Origin: JAJYKC01 sp035545735
Lineage (GTDB): Bacteria > Acidobacteriota > Terriglobia > Bryobacterales > Bryobacteraceae
Direction: 5' to 3'
NCBI GenBank assembly: GCA_035545735.1
Contig: DASZXS010000051.1
Location: forward strand, 1-64,000
Length of the DNA: 64,000 nt
In this document: one piece after another, positions 1 through 7,871 of the stretch
Position numbering within the stretch: position 1 is the stretch's first letter
Layout of the letters: the number at the start of each line of letters is the position of its first letter
Notes under the pieces: generated by a model
Seen by the model: only the letters and a program-made list of their open reading frames with translations
What the model was told of the DNA's origin: nothing
Databases searched by the model: none
Made by a program: the position numbers and the translations under genes

Positions 1-625
1 GACCGTTACAAATAATATTGTACGGTGATTGCTCCGTTGAAAATGGAATCGTGGAACTGCCGGCACTCGTGCCCTTCCAGGTGGAGAAACTGAGGCCCTC
101 ACCGGCGGTCAACGATGCAATCGCGCTCGTTCCCCAGGAATAGGTGAGCGAGAGATTCGCATCGCTCGGGCTGCTGTTGCAAGCGCAGGCGCTTGGCAGC
201 GTTCCGTATATCGTGTCGACCACCGGTGTAATGTCCCCGAGGTTACCGCTGCTACCGACGGTTAGGTTCAGGCTGGAATTGGGAGTCACGCTTATCGAGC
301 ATTGATAGAAATAGCCCTGGCAACTGAAGTTCCTGGCCATCCCCATAGCCGGGCTCGCCTGCAGGATTCGTCCAGCTACTTGCGTCGAGCTCGCCTGCCA
401 GCCGACTTCGCCGGATGTTGAGTTCAGGACGAGCTTGTGCCCCTGGTCGTCCGGCTCTTGCACCCGGATCAACTCATTGATGCTGATGGCCCGGGTCTCC
501 ATCGGCGCCAGCTTATAGACTTTCATCCACGGTCCGCTGGGCATCCCAAATCGCACGTTGAAGTTGGTTTCCGCGGGCGCGTGGTTGAAAAGAAACAGGA
601 CGGATCGTTCGTTGTCAGGGAGTAG
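1..625 (-). CDS. Secreted protein fragment, C-terminal part runs off the window
   Basis: An open frame on the minus strand runs from about 625 to the window edge without a stop. It reads a Ser/Thr/Gly/Asn-rich extracellular sequence: FNHAPAETNFNVRFG, then YKLAPMETRAISINELI, then paired cysteines (NFSCQGYFYQCSISV and SACACNSSPS), then Ig-like text such as LSLTYSWGTSAIASLTAGEG. This style is common in acidobacterial secreted proteins that end in small beta-sandwich repeats. No start codon or signal peptide belongs to it, because its upstream side merges in frame with the middle of the damaged M20 gene. It is therefore a fragment, or one half of a chimera. Function is unknown. The open frame is clear but the domain assignment is only an impression. 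Confidence 0.5.
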
Positions 626-1542
626 CGGTCCAGCGGCGTAATCTCCGGTTTCCGGGGGGCCCCCCGAGGCTTCGGCTTCGGCGTTCACGATCCGCTCAAT
701 AGCGGCCAGCACCAGCTTGCGGACCTCCTCGTCGAAGGTGCGAACGTTCAACTTGATAATCGCCTCGTCGGGGATGACGTTTTCCTTTGTTCCCGCCTGC
801 AACACGCCGAGAGTGACCACGGCGGCCTCCGTAGGCGGCACTTCGCGCGAGACAATGCCTTGCAGACGCAAAACCGTTGACGCCGCCATCACGACCGGAT
901 CGACGCTGGCCTCGGGCATCGAGCCGTGAGCGCCGCGCCAGAAGAAGCGGAAGTGGTGGCGCCGATACGTCCGCCAACAACGCCCGTGGGCATGCACATC
1001 ACGTGCTGGCCCAGGATGACATCGGGTTTCGGAAATCGCTGGAAGAGTCCATCGTCAATCATCGCCTGTGCGCCCTGCGCCGTCTCCTCCGCCGGTTGAA
1101 AGACAGCCATCAGCGTGCCCCGCCAGGCATCGCGGCATTTCGCAAATAGCGTGGCCGCTCCAATCAGCCAAGTCACATGCCTGTCGTGACCACAAGCGTG
1201 CATCACCGGCACGGACTTACCGGCGCTGTCCGTCGCCACGATCTTGCTGGCATAGGGAAGGCCGGTCAATTCCTGAACCGGCAGCGCATCCATATCGGCG
1301 CGGAGCATCACGGTCGACCCCTCGCCGTTGCGCAGCAAGCCGACAACGCCTGTCTCGCCAACACCGGTAGCCATTTCATAGCCGGCGGCGCGCAAGCTCT
1401 CCGCCGCCACTCCGGCAGTCCGGTTCTCCTGCATGGAAAGTTCCGGATGAGAGTGGGTATCTTTGTAGATCTTCTCCAAATCGGGCAGAAGGCCCTTGAG
1501 GTTTGCAAATATCGAATCTGGAAATGAAGGCGTTTTATCCAT
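606..1542 (-). pseudogene. M20-family amidohydrolase (amino-acylase/carboxypeptidase type), frameshifted and truncated
   Basis: The start at 1542 (MDKTPSFPDSIF) is preceded by AAGGAG eight bases upstream. The first about 190 residues are a normal M20D hydrolase: HPELSMQE, the metal-site segment MRADMDALPVQE, MHACGHDRHV, and FQPAEETAQGAQ with the catalytic glutamates. After GGRIGATTSAS the frame is lost near 950-960. It resumes in another frame as FRFFWRGAHGSMPEAS and continues through TKENVIPDEAIIKLNVRTFD to AEAEASG. A second shift lies in a GGGGGG-CCCCCC tract at 654-665, after which KPEITPLDRYSLTTND is readable. M20 similarity ends near 606, where unrelated secreted-protein sequence begins, so the C-terminal catalytic part is missing. 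The intact family cleaves N-acyl amino acids or related amides with two metal ions. The shifts could be assembly errors, but the truncation is harder to explain that way. Confidence 0.8.
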
Positions 1543-1624
1543 TGCTCGAACTCCTTGCACGCGTGAGTCGCTCCCGGTACACCCATTATGGAGTGGTTCC
1601 GCGCGACGCCGAGCGGCAGGCGCC

Positions 1625-3118
1625 CTACGCCGCTTGCGTCCGTTTCCGCCCGTAGACGAAGTAAATCAACAACCCGATCATCAGCCAGACAAAAAAGCGG
1701 ATCCACGTAATGAGCGGGAGTCCCATCATCAGCAGCACGCAGCAGAGGATCGATAACGCGGGCACCAGCGGCACCAGCGGCACGCGGAAGGACCGCGGAC
1801 GTTCCGGCTGTTTCCGGCGCAGCACAATAACGCCCGCCGCCACGACGATGAAGGCGAACAGCGTGCCGATGTTCGAAAGCTCGGCGAAGGTATCGATGTC
1901 CCACAATCCGGCCGGCACTCCCACCACGAATCCCGCAATCCACGTGCTGATGTGCGGTGTCTGGAACCTCGGATGGACCGACGAGAACATGGCCGGCATG
2001 AGGCGGTCCCGCGACATCGCGAACCAGACGCGCGCCTGCCCGTATTGATAAACCAGCAGCGACGACACCATGCCGGTGAGCGCGCCGAAGGTCACAATGA
2101 GACGCAGGCGGTTATATCCCAGCGCCTTCAACGCGTCCGCCACCGGCGAGTTGGTGTTCAGCGTCTCAAAGCGCACGATCCCCGTGAGCACCAGGGACAC
2201 CGAGCCATAAAGAATAGTACAGATGATCAGTGTCGCGATGATCCCGAACGGAAGGTCGCGCTGCGGCTTGCGGCACTCCTCGGCGGCGGTGGAAACAGAA
2301 TCGAAGCCGATGTAGGTGAAGAAGACGATGGAGGCGCCGGTGAGGACGCCCGAGAAGCCGTTGGGCGCGAACGGATGCCAGTTTTCCGGATGGATCGCGC
2401 GCGCCGCCCCGAGGCAAAAGATCAGAATCGCGGAAAGCTTCACGATCACCATCGTCGTATTGGTCCCGGCGCTCTCCCGGACCCCGCGCACCAGAACCCA
2501 GGTCACCAGCATGGTGATGATGAGCGCGGGAAGGTTATAAATCCCGTGCGCCTGCCCCACCGAATTGAAATACGGGTAGGCGAGCGCGGGCGGCAAATGA
2601 ACCCCAAACAGGTTGTCGCCCAAATCCTGCAGATAGGCCGAAAAGCCGACCGCGACCGACATGTTCGAGACGGCGTACTCGAGGATCAGGTCCCAGCCGA
2701 TGATCCAGGCGAAAATCTCGCCCAGAATCGCGTAGGCATAGGTATACGCGCTGCCCGCGATGGGAATCATCGAGGCCAGTTCGGCATAGCACAAGGCGGC
2801 GAAAAAACAGGCAATCGCCACCAACAGAAATGACAAGGTGATCGCCGGACCCGCGCCCGGGCGTCCCAAGGTGGAAACGGCGCTCGACCCGTGAAGGACC
2901 AGATCGAGCAGCGTCGCGTGGAGAACCGATTCGATCGTCTCCACTTTCCCCGCCGCCGCGGTGCCGGTGAGGGTGAAAATCCCCGAACCGATTACCGCGC
3001 CGATCCCCAAAGCGGTAACGCTCCAGGGACCCAGGCTCTTGCGAAGACGGTGAGCGGGATCTTCCGATGCCTCGATCAGCGCGTCGATGCTCTTGGTGCG
3101 GAGTAGTTGGGAGCCCAC
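1625..3118 (-). CDS. APC-superfamily amino-acid permease
   Basis: This 497-residue inner-membrane transporter has about 12-13 hydrophobic segments. The first helix carries the APC signature (ALGIGAVIGSGIFTLTGTAA). Later segments include YAILGEIFAWIIGWDLILEY, the conserved FFTYIGFDSVSTAAEE and the AMSRDRLMP loop, which together match the cationic amino-acid transporter/YfnA-like branch. Length is normal for that group. It probably imports an amino acid by proton symport; the substrate cannot be read from the sequence. The start MGSQLLRTKSIDALIE fits the short cytoplasmic tail of this branch. Its 3' end lies 82 bases from the start of the damaged M20 gene on the same strand, so the two may once have formed an amide-hydrolysis and uptake pair. 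Confidence 0.92.
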   Translation of the reverse strand: MGSQLLRTKSIDALIEASEDPAHRLRKSLGPWSVTALGIGAVIGSGIFTLTGTAAAGKVETIESVLHATLLDLVLHGSSAVSTLGRPGAGPAITLSFLLVAIACFFAALCYAELASMIPIAGSAYTYAYAILGEIFAWIIGWDLILEYAVSNMSVAVGFSAYLQDLGDNLFGVHLPPALAYPYFNSVGQAHGIYNLPALIITMLVTWVLVRGVRESAGTNTTMVIVKLSAILIFCLGAARAIHPENWHPFAPNGFSGVLTGASIVFFTYIGFDSVSTAAEECRKPQRDLPFGIIATLIICTILYGSVSLVLTGIVRFETLNTNSPVADALKALGYNRLRLIVTFGALTGMVSSLLVYQYGQARVWFAMSRDRLMPAMFSSVHPRFQTPHISTWIAGFVVGVPAGLWDIDTFAELSNIGTLFAFIVVAAGVIVLRRKQPERPRSFRVPLVPLVPALSILCCVLLMMGLPLITWIRFFVWLMIGLLIYFVYGRKRTQAA

Positions 3119-3183
3119 GTTGCGCAGGCGCGCGAGGCAGGCGGACGCCGGGAAACCGGACGCCCGCTATCAGGAAAGCCGGC

Positions 3184-3342
3184 CTAACGCTTCCTCTGTC
3201 CTTTCACTACCTTCTTGACTTTCTTCTTTTGCGAACCGCGCGCGACTCCCGCGGCCCTTTTTGCCTTGGGCGCGGCTTTTTTTCTCGCTTCGCGTTTCAG
3301 TTTCTTGCGTTCTTCCGTGTCGGTTACGTTCTTTGTGTTCAT
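3184..3342 (-). CDS. Small, extremely basic 52-residue protein coupled to the helicase gene
   Basis: The reading frame starts ATGAACACAAAG and ends at TAG (3184-3186). Its ATG overlaps the TGA of the upstream helicase gene as ATGA, a classic arrangement for translational coupling. The product begins MNTKNVTDTEERKKLKREAR and continues with Lys/Ala/Arg-rich sequence (KKAAPKAKRAAGVARG, then KKKVKKVVKGQRKR). About 40 percent of residues are Lys or Arg, with no hydrophobic segment and no cysteines. It resembles histone-H1-like or ribosome-associated basic tails and might bind nucleic acid, but no family is recognised. The precise stop-start overlap and biased composition argue that it is real. It is too short to be secure without conservation data. 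Confidence 0.6.
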   Translation of the reverse strand: MNTKNVTDTEERKKLKREARKKAAPKAKRAAGVARGSQKKKVKKVVKGQRKR

Positions 3343-5738
3343 TCGTCTACCTTGATCCCGGCAAATTTCTCGATTAGTTTCTTTAGACCGTATTTGGGAA
3401 AGTTTATCGTAAGCTTGGCGTCATCGCCATCACCTTCCCGCTTCAAGATGGTTCCCCGCCCGTACTTCGGATGGATGATTTTCGCCCCGGAGCCCATCGG
3501 TTTCGCGGCTACGGCCCGCCGCGACGCGATCGAAATCACCGGCGCGGAAGAGGGCGGCCGCGAGGGCTGTGGAGAGGAGGGCGGAGGCGGCGCGGAGCCG
3601 TTCTTTTGCCCCGCTCCAGGCCCGGGGTCCGGCGCGGACCGCGGCGCAATCCCGCGCGGTGGCGGCATCTGGCGGCTGGCGAAGAATTGCGCGATGTTTT
3701 CGACGGAATTATACGTCTTCCCGGTGTAGAGGTTCCGCTTGGCGGTTTCCCTCACCTCATGCCGCTCGGCGAACAGATCCACCTGCGTGGAGGCAGCGTC
3801 TTCTCTCAAGTTCTCGATCAACTCGCGCGGCACTTCTTTCAGAAACCGCGAAGGCATCATGGCCTCGGGCTGGCCGCCGCCGAAACGCCGGCGGTATCGC
3901 GCCCAGGTGAGATACAGCCGCTGCTCGGCGCGCGTCATGCCGACATAGCAGAGCCGCCGTTCTTCCTCCATCGCCGATTCGGCATTGAGCGAGCGCGAAT
4001 GGGGAAACAGACCCTCCTCCATTCCCGCCAGAAACACGACCGGAAACTCCAGGCCCTTGGCATTATGAATGGTCAGAAGAGAAATAATCGAGCGTTCGTC
4101 CACCGAATCGGCATCGGCCACCAGCGCGGCATGGTCCAGAAAATCCTTTATTTCTTCTCCGCGCTCGGCTGCCTCGGCGGCGGCGCTCAGCAATTCTTCG
4201 AGGTTATTGAGCCGGGAATCGCTCTCCGGCCCAGGCTCGTCTTCGAGCATTTTCCGGTAGCCTGTGCGCGCGAGCGTTTCCGCCAGGGTTTCCTGCACAT
4301 TGTGGCCGCGGGAGAACTCGGAAAGCTCCTCGATCAGGCGGCGAAAAGCGGAGAGAGCGGACTCCGCGCGTCCGGGAAACAGATGCTCGTCGAGCATCCG
4401 GGTCATCGCGGCCCAGGCGCCCAGGTGGTGCTCCACGCCGTAGCGGTCAATCTGCTCCAGGGTCGTCTTGCCGATGCCTCGCGCGGGAGTATTCACCACG
4501 CGCGCGAACGCCATCGAATCGTCTCGGCTGGTAAGAAGCCGCAGGTAGCTGAGCGCGTCCTTGATTTCCGCGCGCTGGTAAAAGCTGAGCCCGCCCACCA
4601 CGGTGTACTTGCGCCCGTAGCGGCGGAGCGCCTCTTCAATCTGCCGCGATTGAGAATTCGTCCGGTAGAGAACGGCGATACGGCGCTTGCTGTCTTCGCG
4701 CAGCAAACGGTCGATCGAGTCGGCGATAAAGAGGGCCTCGTTTTCGCCGTCGTTCGCCTGGTAAAGGCCGATCTTCGCCCCCGCCCCGGATTCCGTCCAC
4801 AGCCATTTTCCCTTGCGCTCGATGTTGTTGGCCACCACGGCGCTGGCGGCTTCCAGAATGTTCTTGGTGGAACGGTAGTTTTGCTCCAGGCGGATGACAG
4901 CCGCGCCTGGGTAGTCGCGCTCGAAATCGAGAATATTGCGGATGTCCGCGCCGCGCCAGCCGTAGATCGATTGGTCCTCGTCTCCCACCACGCAGACGTT
5001 GCCGCGCTCCGACGAGAGCAGCCGCATGAGCTCGTATTGCGAGTGGTTCGTGTCCTGATACTCGTCGATCATCAGGAACTCATGACGGCGGTTGAGCTGG
5101 GCGCGCAGGTCGGCGTTGTGCGTCAGCAGACGGACGGTTTCGTGAAGTAGGTCGTCGAAATCGAGCGCGTTCGACTGCCGCAGCCCGCTTTCATAGCGAT
5201 CATAGATGGCCGCCAGGCGAGAGGTGCGCTGGTCGGTGGCGGCCGCGTAGGAGTCCTGCGGAGATTCCTTTTTTCCCTTCTGGCCGCTGATCCAGGAAAG
5301 CGCGGCGCGGTATTGCACCGATTCATCGGTAATTCCCAGGTGGCGGTAGATGCTGCGCAGCAGCGCCATTTGGTCGTCGTCGTCGTAAATGGTGAAGGAC
5401 GGTGTAAAACCGGGCCGCAATTCCGCCAGCGACTTGCCGTCGCGCCGCAGCAGACGCACGCAGAAGGAATGGAAGGTGGAGACCACCGGACTCTGCGAAG
5501 CCGGCGGATTCCCGAGCAGCTTTTGAACACGCTGGCGCATCTCCGAAGCGGCTTTATTCGTAAAAGTTACGGCTAAGATGCAAGGCCCGGGAACCTGGTG
5601 GGCTTGCACCAGGTGGGCGATGCGGTGCGTAATCACACGCGTCTTACCACTGCCCGCTCCGGCCAACAGCAGGAGCGGACCGTTGACATGGGTGACCGCA
5701 GCGCGCTGCTGGGGATTGAGGGAATCGAGAAAATCCAT
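3339..5738 (-). CDS. pcrA: ATP-dependent DNA helicase PcrA/UvrD
   Basis: This 799-residue superfamily 1A helicase unwinds DNA 3' to 5' in nucleotide-excision and mismatch repair and at stalled replication forks. The motifs are present in order: the Q-motif region LNPQQRAAV at 8-16, Walker A AGAGSGKT at 26-33 with Lys32, motif II DEYQDTNHSQY, motif III GDEDQSIYGWRGAD, motif IV QNYRSTKNIL, and motif V IHNAKGLEFPVVFLAGMEEG. The late motif CYVGMTRAEQRLYLTWA follows. The last about 50 residues (IIHPKYGRGTILKREG onward) match the PcrA C-terminal Tudor-like domain that contacts RNA polymerase, preceded by a Pro-rich linker. Length is slightly above the Firmicutes PcrA. The start MDFLDSLNPQQ is the family norm. 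It overlaps the small basic gene by four bases. Confidence 0.95.
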   Translation of the reverse strand: MDFLDSLNPQQRAAVTHVNGPLLLLAGAGSGKTRVITHRIAHLVQAHQVPGPCILAVTFTNKAASEMRQRVQKLLGNPPASQSPVVSTFHSFCVRLLRRDGKSLAELRPGFTPSFTIYDDDDQMALLRSIYRHLGITDESVQYRAALSWISGQKGKKESPQDSYAAATDQRTSRLAAIYDRYESGLRQSNALDFDDLLHETVRLLTHNADLRAQLNRRHEFLMIDEYQDTNHSQYELMRLLSSERGNVCVVGDEDQSIYGWRGADIRNILDFERDYPGAAVIRLEQNYRSTKNILEAASAVVANNIERKGKWLWTESGAGAKIGLYQANDGENEALFIADSIDRLLREDSKRRIAVLYRTNSQSRQIEEALRRYGRKYTVVGGLSFYQRAEIKDALSYLRLLTSRDDSMAFARVVNTPARGIGKTTLEQIDRYGVEHHLGAWAAMTRMLDEHLFPGRAESALSAFRRLIEELSEFSRGHNVQETLAETLARTGYRKMLEDEPGPESDSRLNNLEELLSAAAEAAERGEEIKDFLDHAALVADADSVDERSIISLLTIHNAKGLEFPVVFLAGMEEGLFPHSRSLNAESAMEEERRLCYVGMTRAEQRLYLTWARYRRRFGGGQPEAMMPSRFLKEVPRELIENLREDAASTQVDLFAERHEVRETAKRNLYTGKTYNSVENIAQFFASRQMPPPRGIAPRSAPDPGPGAGQKNGSAPPPPSSPQPSRPPSSAPVISIASRRAVAAKPMGSGAKIIHPKYGRGTILKREGDGDDAKLTINFPKYGLKKLIEKFAGIKVDE

Positions 5739-5969
5739 GAAAACAGGAGCATTAAAAGTTTAACATAGGCGCCGGGTTGCCCTCACTCGGGCCCGCGGCC
5801 GGGCCGGGTACTAGTACTTAAAAATTGGGCGCTCGACGCAGGGACGGCGCGGCGTAACCGGGCATACGGTTTATTGCTACCAGCTCCAAAGCCTTGTAAC
5901 CTGTTGTTTTGCCGGTACGCCTTTACTGGTGAGTGCTGAGGTCAGCATGTCGCCGGCTGTGTTGGGCGA

Positions 5970-6563
5970 ATGCTGATTGATTTTGCACTGATTCAGCGGG
6001 CTCGGGAAGGCGACAATGCAGCCTTCAGCGAAATTGTAACCGCATATCGGAAGCGGATCCTCGGAACCATAGGACGGCTGATCGGGCGGCCCGAGGATGT
6101 GGAGGATGTTGCACAAGAGGCGTTCGTACGGCTGTATTTTTCGCTCGACCAACTGAGAACTCCCGATGTGTTTGAGCCCTGGCTTTACCGGCTCACCGTC
6201 AACGCATCGTACGATTACCTGCGGAAGCAGCGCAGGCGGAAGGAATCCCGGATGGCGGATCTTTCCGAGCAGCAGGTCGTTATGGCTGACGCGTCCGCCG
6301 GAGGGCAGGAGAACCGGGAGGAAATGCGGCGGGTACAGGCCCGGGAGCAGGCGAATGAATTGCTCTCCGCGGTATCCGATGAGGACCGGTTGTTGCTGAC
6401 ACTCAAGGAAGTGGAAGGACTATCATTGAAGGAACTCCGCGACGTGTACAAAGTCGGGGAGAATGCACTAAAAGTTCGCTTGTTCCGGGCGCGGCAAAGA
6501 GTGCTCAAAGCGTATGAGCAATCCAGGCAAGCCCGGCTGGTGGCAGCGCAGCGGGAGCACTGA
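5970..6563 (+). CDS. ECF-type RNA polymerase sigma factor
   Basis: This 197-residue sigma-70-family factor has region 2 at about 5-75 (AFSEIVTAYRKRILGTIGRL, then EDVEDVAQEAFVRLYFSL and WLYRLTVNASYDYLRKQRRR). Region 4 lies at about 130-185 (SDEDRLLLTLKEVEGLSLKEL, then VGENALKVRLFRARQRVLKAY). It should direct core polymerase to a small regulon, with its activity held by a membrane partner. An in-frame TGA at 5937 excludes a longer start. The Shine-Dalgarno is weak, but a nine-codon open frame starting at 5947 ends as TGCTGA over the sigma ATG, so coupling is possible. The next two genes follow by 3 bases and by a 4-base overlap, which makes a three-gene operon. Confidence 0.9.
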   Translation: MLIDFALIQRAREGDNAAFSEIVTAYRKRILGTIGRLIGRPEDVEDVAQEAFVRLYFSLDQLRTPDVFEPWLYRLTVNASYDYLRKQRRRKESRMADLSEQQVVMADASAGGQENREEMRRVQAREQANELLSAVSDEDRLLLTLKEVEGLSLKELRDVYKVGENALKVRLFRARQRVLKAYEQSRQARLVAAQREH

Positions 6564-6566
6564 GGA

Positions 6567-6917
6567 ATGGAAGAAGCCAACAGAGATCGTCTGAACCAGG
6601 AATTGGATGGCCTGTTTCTGCAATACCGGGACAGTTTTCCGGAAGCAGCGCCTTCGGCTACATTCCTGCCCGGAATGTGGGAGCGCATCGAGCGGCGGCG
6701 GCAGTCCCGCTTCCAGTTCACGCATCTGAGCCGGATGTTCTTGAGCGGTGCGGCGGCGATCTGGCTGCTGCTCGCGGGCTTCCTGCTGATCCCGCCGTCC
6801 CGGCACATCCGTGCGGAGCACAGCTACGTGGATGCGCTCGCCTCCGCCCCGGACACCGACGGTAACAGCTTCGCCGGCGTCGTGCATGAGGAGATAGGGG
6901 AAGCCGATTCGCAATGA
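6567..6917 (+). CDS. Small single-pass membrane protein, probable anti-sigma partner
   Basis: This 116-residue protein starts three bases after the sigma factor stop. Residues 1-50 are hydrophilic and probably cytoplasmic (MEEANRDRLNQELDGLFLQY, then FLPGMWERIERRRQSR). One hydrophobic segment follows at about 53-76 (FLSGAAAIWLLLAGFLLIP), then a short acidic periplasmic tail. The layout of cytoplasmic head, one helix and periplasmic tail, with its position directly behind an ECF sigma gene, is typical of anti-sigma factors. No HxxxCxxC zinc motif is visible, so it would be a non-ZAS type. Its ATG/TGA junction with the next gene overlaps by four bases. Function is inferred from context only. Confidence 0.7.
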   Translation: MEEANRDRLNQELDGLFLQYRDSFPEAAPSATFLPGMWERIERRRQSRFQFTHLSRMFLSGAAAIWLLLAGFLLIPPSRHIRAEHSYVDALASAPDTDGNSFAGVVHEEIGEADSQ

Positions 6918-7300
6918 CGCGCCCGAGCGCCCCCGTGGGCGTCTATCTGACCCTTGTATTTGTGAGCGGCCTGCTGGTAGGCGCGTTCGGAATGCGTCTC
7001 TATATCGTGAAATCCGTTAGCGCGCGCGCCGCGATTCCCCGCCCCACGGCGGACGAGTTTCGCCGCCACCTGATTTCGGAGATGCAGAGCCGGTTCCGCC
7101 TGCGTGCGGACCAGGTGACCGGCGTCAACCAGATCCTGGACGAAACCCGCGCACGGTTCCGCGATATTCACAAGAAAATCGGCCCCGAAATCAAAGCGCT
7201 GCGGAAAGAGCAGAACGACCGGATTCGGGCGCTCCTCACACCCGAACAGCAGCCCGAGTATGACCGCTGGCGCGCTGAGCGCGACAACCCAGGCCACTAA
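6914..7300 (+). CDS. CpxP/Spy-like membrane-anchored periplasmic protein
   Basis: This 128-residue protein has an N-terminal hydrophobic anchor at about 8-28 (VYLTLVFVSGLLVGAFGMRLY). An all-helical periplasmic part follows, with FRLRADQVTGVNQILDETRA and RFRDIHKKIGPEIKALRKEQ. It ends in LLTPEQQPEYDRWRAERD, and the LTPEQ motif with this spacing is the hallmark of CpxP/Spy/ZraP-like stress-sensing chaperones. In comparable loci such proteins sense envelope or metal stress and modulate the membrane regulator. Here the partner would be the preceding anti-sigma candidate, since the start overlaps its stop by four bases. Paired metal-binding histidines like those of ZraP are not evident. It is the likely end of the ECF operon. 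Confidence 0.7.
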   Translation: MTRPSAPVGVYLTLVFVSGLLVGAFGMRLYIVKSVSARAAIPRPTADEFRRHLISEMQSRFRLRADQVTGVNQILDETRARFRDIHKKIGPEIKALRKEQNDRIRALLTPEQQPEYDRWRAERDNPGH

Positions 7301-7350
7301 GCGGGCTTCGGTTCTTGCGGTGTTTCCAGTCTGACCGGAAGGCTAGATGG

Positions 7351-7608
7351 CTAGTGTCTGGCGTCCGCCGTGGCTTTGCGGGCAGCCTTTTGCTGCTGCA
7401 ATTCCTTTGAGCGGGCCACTTTCTTCTGGAAGCGATCCACGCGTCCTTCGGTATCGATCAGCTTTTGACGCCCCGTGAAGAACGGATGGCAATTGGAACA
7501 GATTTCAACGTGCAGCGCCCCTTTATGGGTGGAGCGGGTTTGGAACGTGTTCCCGCAAGCGCAGACCACTTTTACTTCCTCGTATGCGGGATGGATGCCG
7601 GCCTTCAT
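7351..7608 (-). CDS. rpmE: 50S ribosomal protein L31, zinc-binding form
   Basis: This 85-residue protein starts MKAGIHPAYEEVKVVCACGN. Cys16, Cys18, Cys37 and Cys40 (CAC and CSNC) form the zinc ribbon of the C+ type of L31, and HPFFTGRQKLIDTEGRVDRF is the conserved core. A Lys/Ala-rich tail of about 20 residues extends the C terminus. The start at 7608 is preceded by AGGAGA about ten bases upstream; a longer upstream open frame is not L31-like and runs through a terminator hairpin. L31 sits at the 30S-50S bridge near the central protuberance. C+ forms also act as a zinc reserve, usually alongside a zinc-free paralog elsewhere, which is not in this window. Confidence 0.96.
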   Translation of the reverse strand: MKAGIHPAYEEVKVVCACGNTFQTRSTHKGALHVEICSNCHPFFTGRQKLIDTEGRVDRFQKKVARSKELQQQKAARKATADARH

Positions 7609-7649
7609 TGCAAAATGTCTCCTGGAATTATCATCATAGCAAAAATGAA

Positions 7650-7684
7650 AATCCCCGCGCCGGACTGCTTGCTCCGGGCGGGGA
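7650..7684 (-). terminator. Strong intrinsic terminator between the small transcript and rpmE
   Basis: On the minus strand CCCCGC-CCGGA pairs with TCCGG-CGCGGGG across an eight-base loop (GCAAGCAG) and is followed by ATTTTCATTTTT. The other strand also ends in a T-rich run (CTTTTATGTTTTTT), so it may work in both directions. It closes the small transcript that starts near 7865 and lies about 40 bases before the rpmE start, so rpmE either has its own promoter or depends on read-through. Confidence 0.8.
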
Positions 7685-7687
7685 CTT

Positions 7688-7798
7688 TTATGTTTTTTGG
7701 TTCGCGCGTTGAGGGGGCCGTTCCACTGGAGCAGCGGCCTCGTCACTGAACGAAACCTGAACGTTAGGAGCGGTCGAACTAAGAGTCGGCCACCTCAC
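7688..7798 (-). CDS. Candidate 36-residue peptide, GTG start or +1-frame extension
   Basis: This short frame starts GTG AGG TGG CCG at 7798 and stops with TAA at 7688-7690, immediately against the terminator stem. The product reads MRWPTLSSTAPNVQVSFSDE and then a short Pro/Arg/Gln-rich tail. The GTG has no Shine-Dalgarno of its own. It lies in the +1 frame of the upstream 18-codon frame, which stops within it, so it could be reached by coupling or by a +1 slip. No family is recognised. It may be a chance frame inside a non-coding RNA. Confidence 0.3.
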   Translation of the reverse strand: MRWPTLSSTAPNVQVSFSDEAAAPVERPPQRANQKT

Positions 7799-7835
7799 GC
7801 GTGGAATCTATAAAACATCTACTACCAATGCTCAT
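7779..7835 (-). CDS. Candidate 18-residue leader peptide with near-perfect Shine-Dalgarno
   Basis: The frame ATG AGC ATT GGT to TAG encodes MSIGSRCFIDSTREVADS. Eleven bases upstream the minus strand reads AGGAGGTGG (7846-7854), an almost complete match to the anti-Shine-Dalgarno. A consensus promoter lies 37-66 bases upstream of the ATG. Strength and spacing make translation plausible. A regulatory leader peptide is the simplest reading, but no target gene is certain. Confidence 0.45.
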   Translation of the reverse strand: MSIGSRCFIDSTREVADS

Positions 7836-7871
7836 TTAGACTGGACCACCTCCTTCCTCAGTGATGCCTCG

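Noticed and set aside
7842..7860. GGACCACCTCCTTCCT resembles the 3' end of 16S rRNA
   Set aside because: No rRNA sequence lies upstream. On the opposite strand it is a strong Shine-Dalgarno for a small frame.
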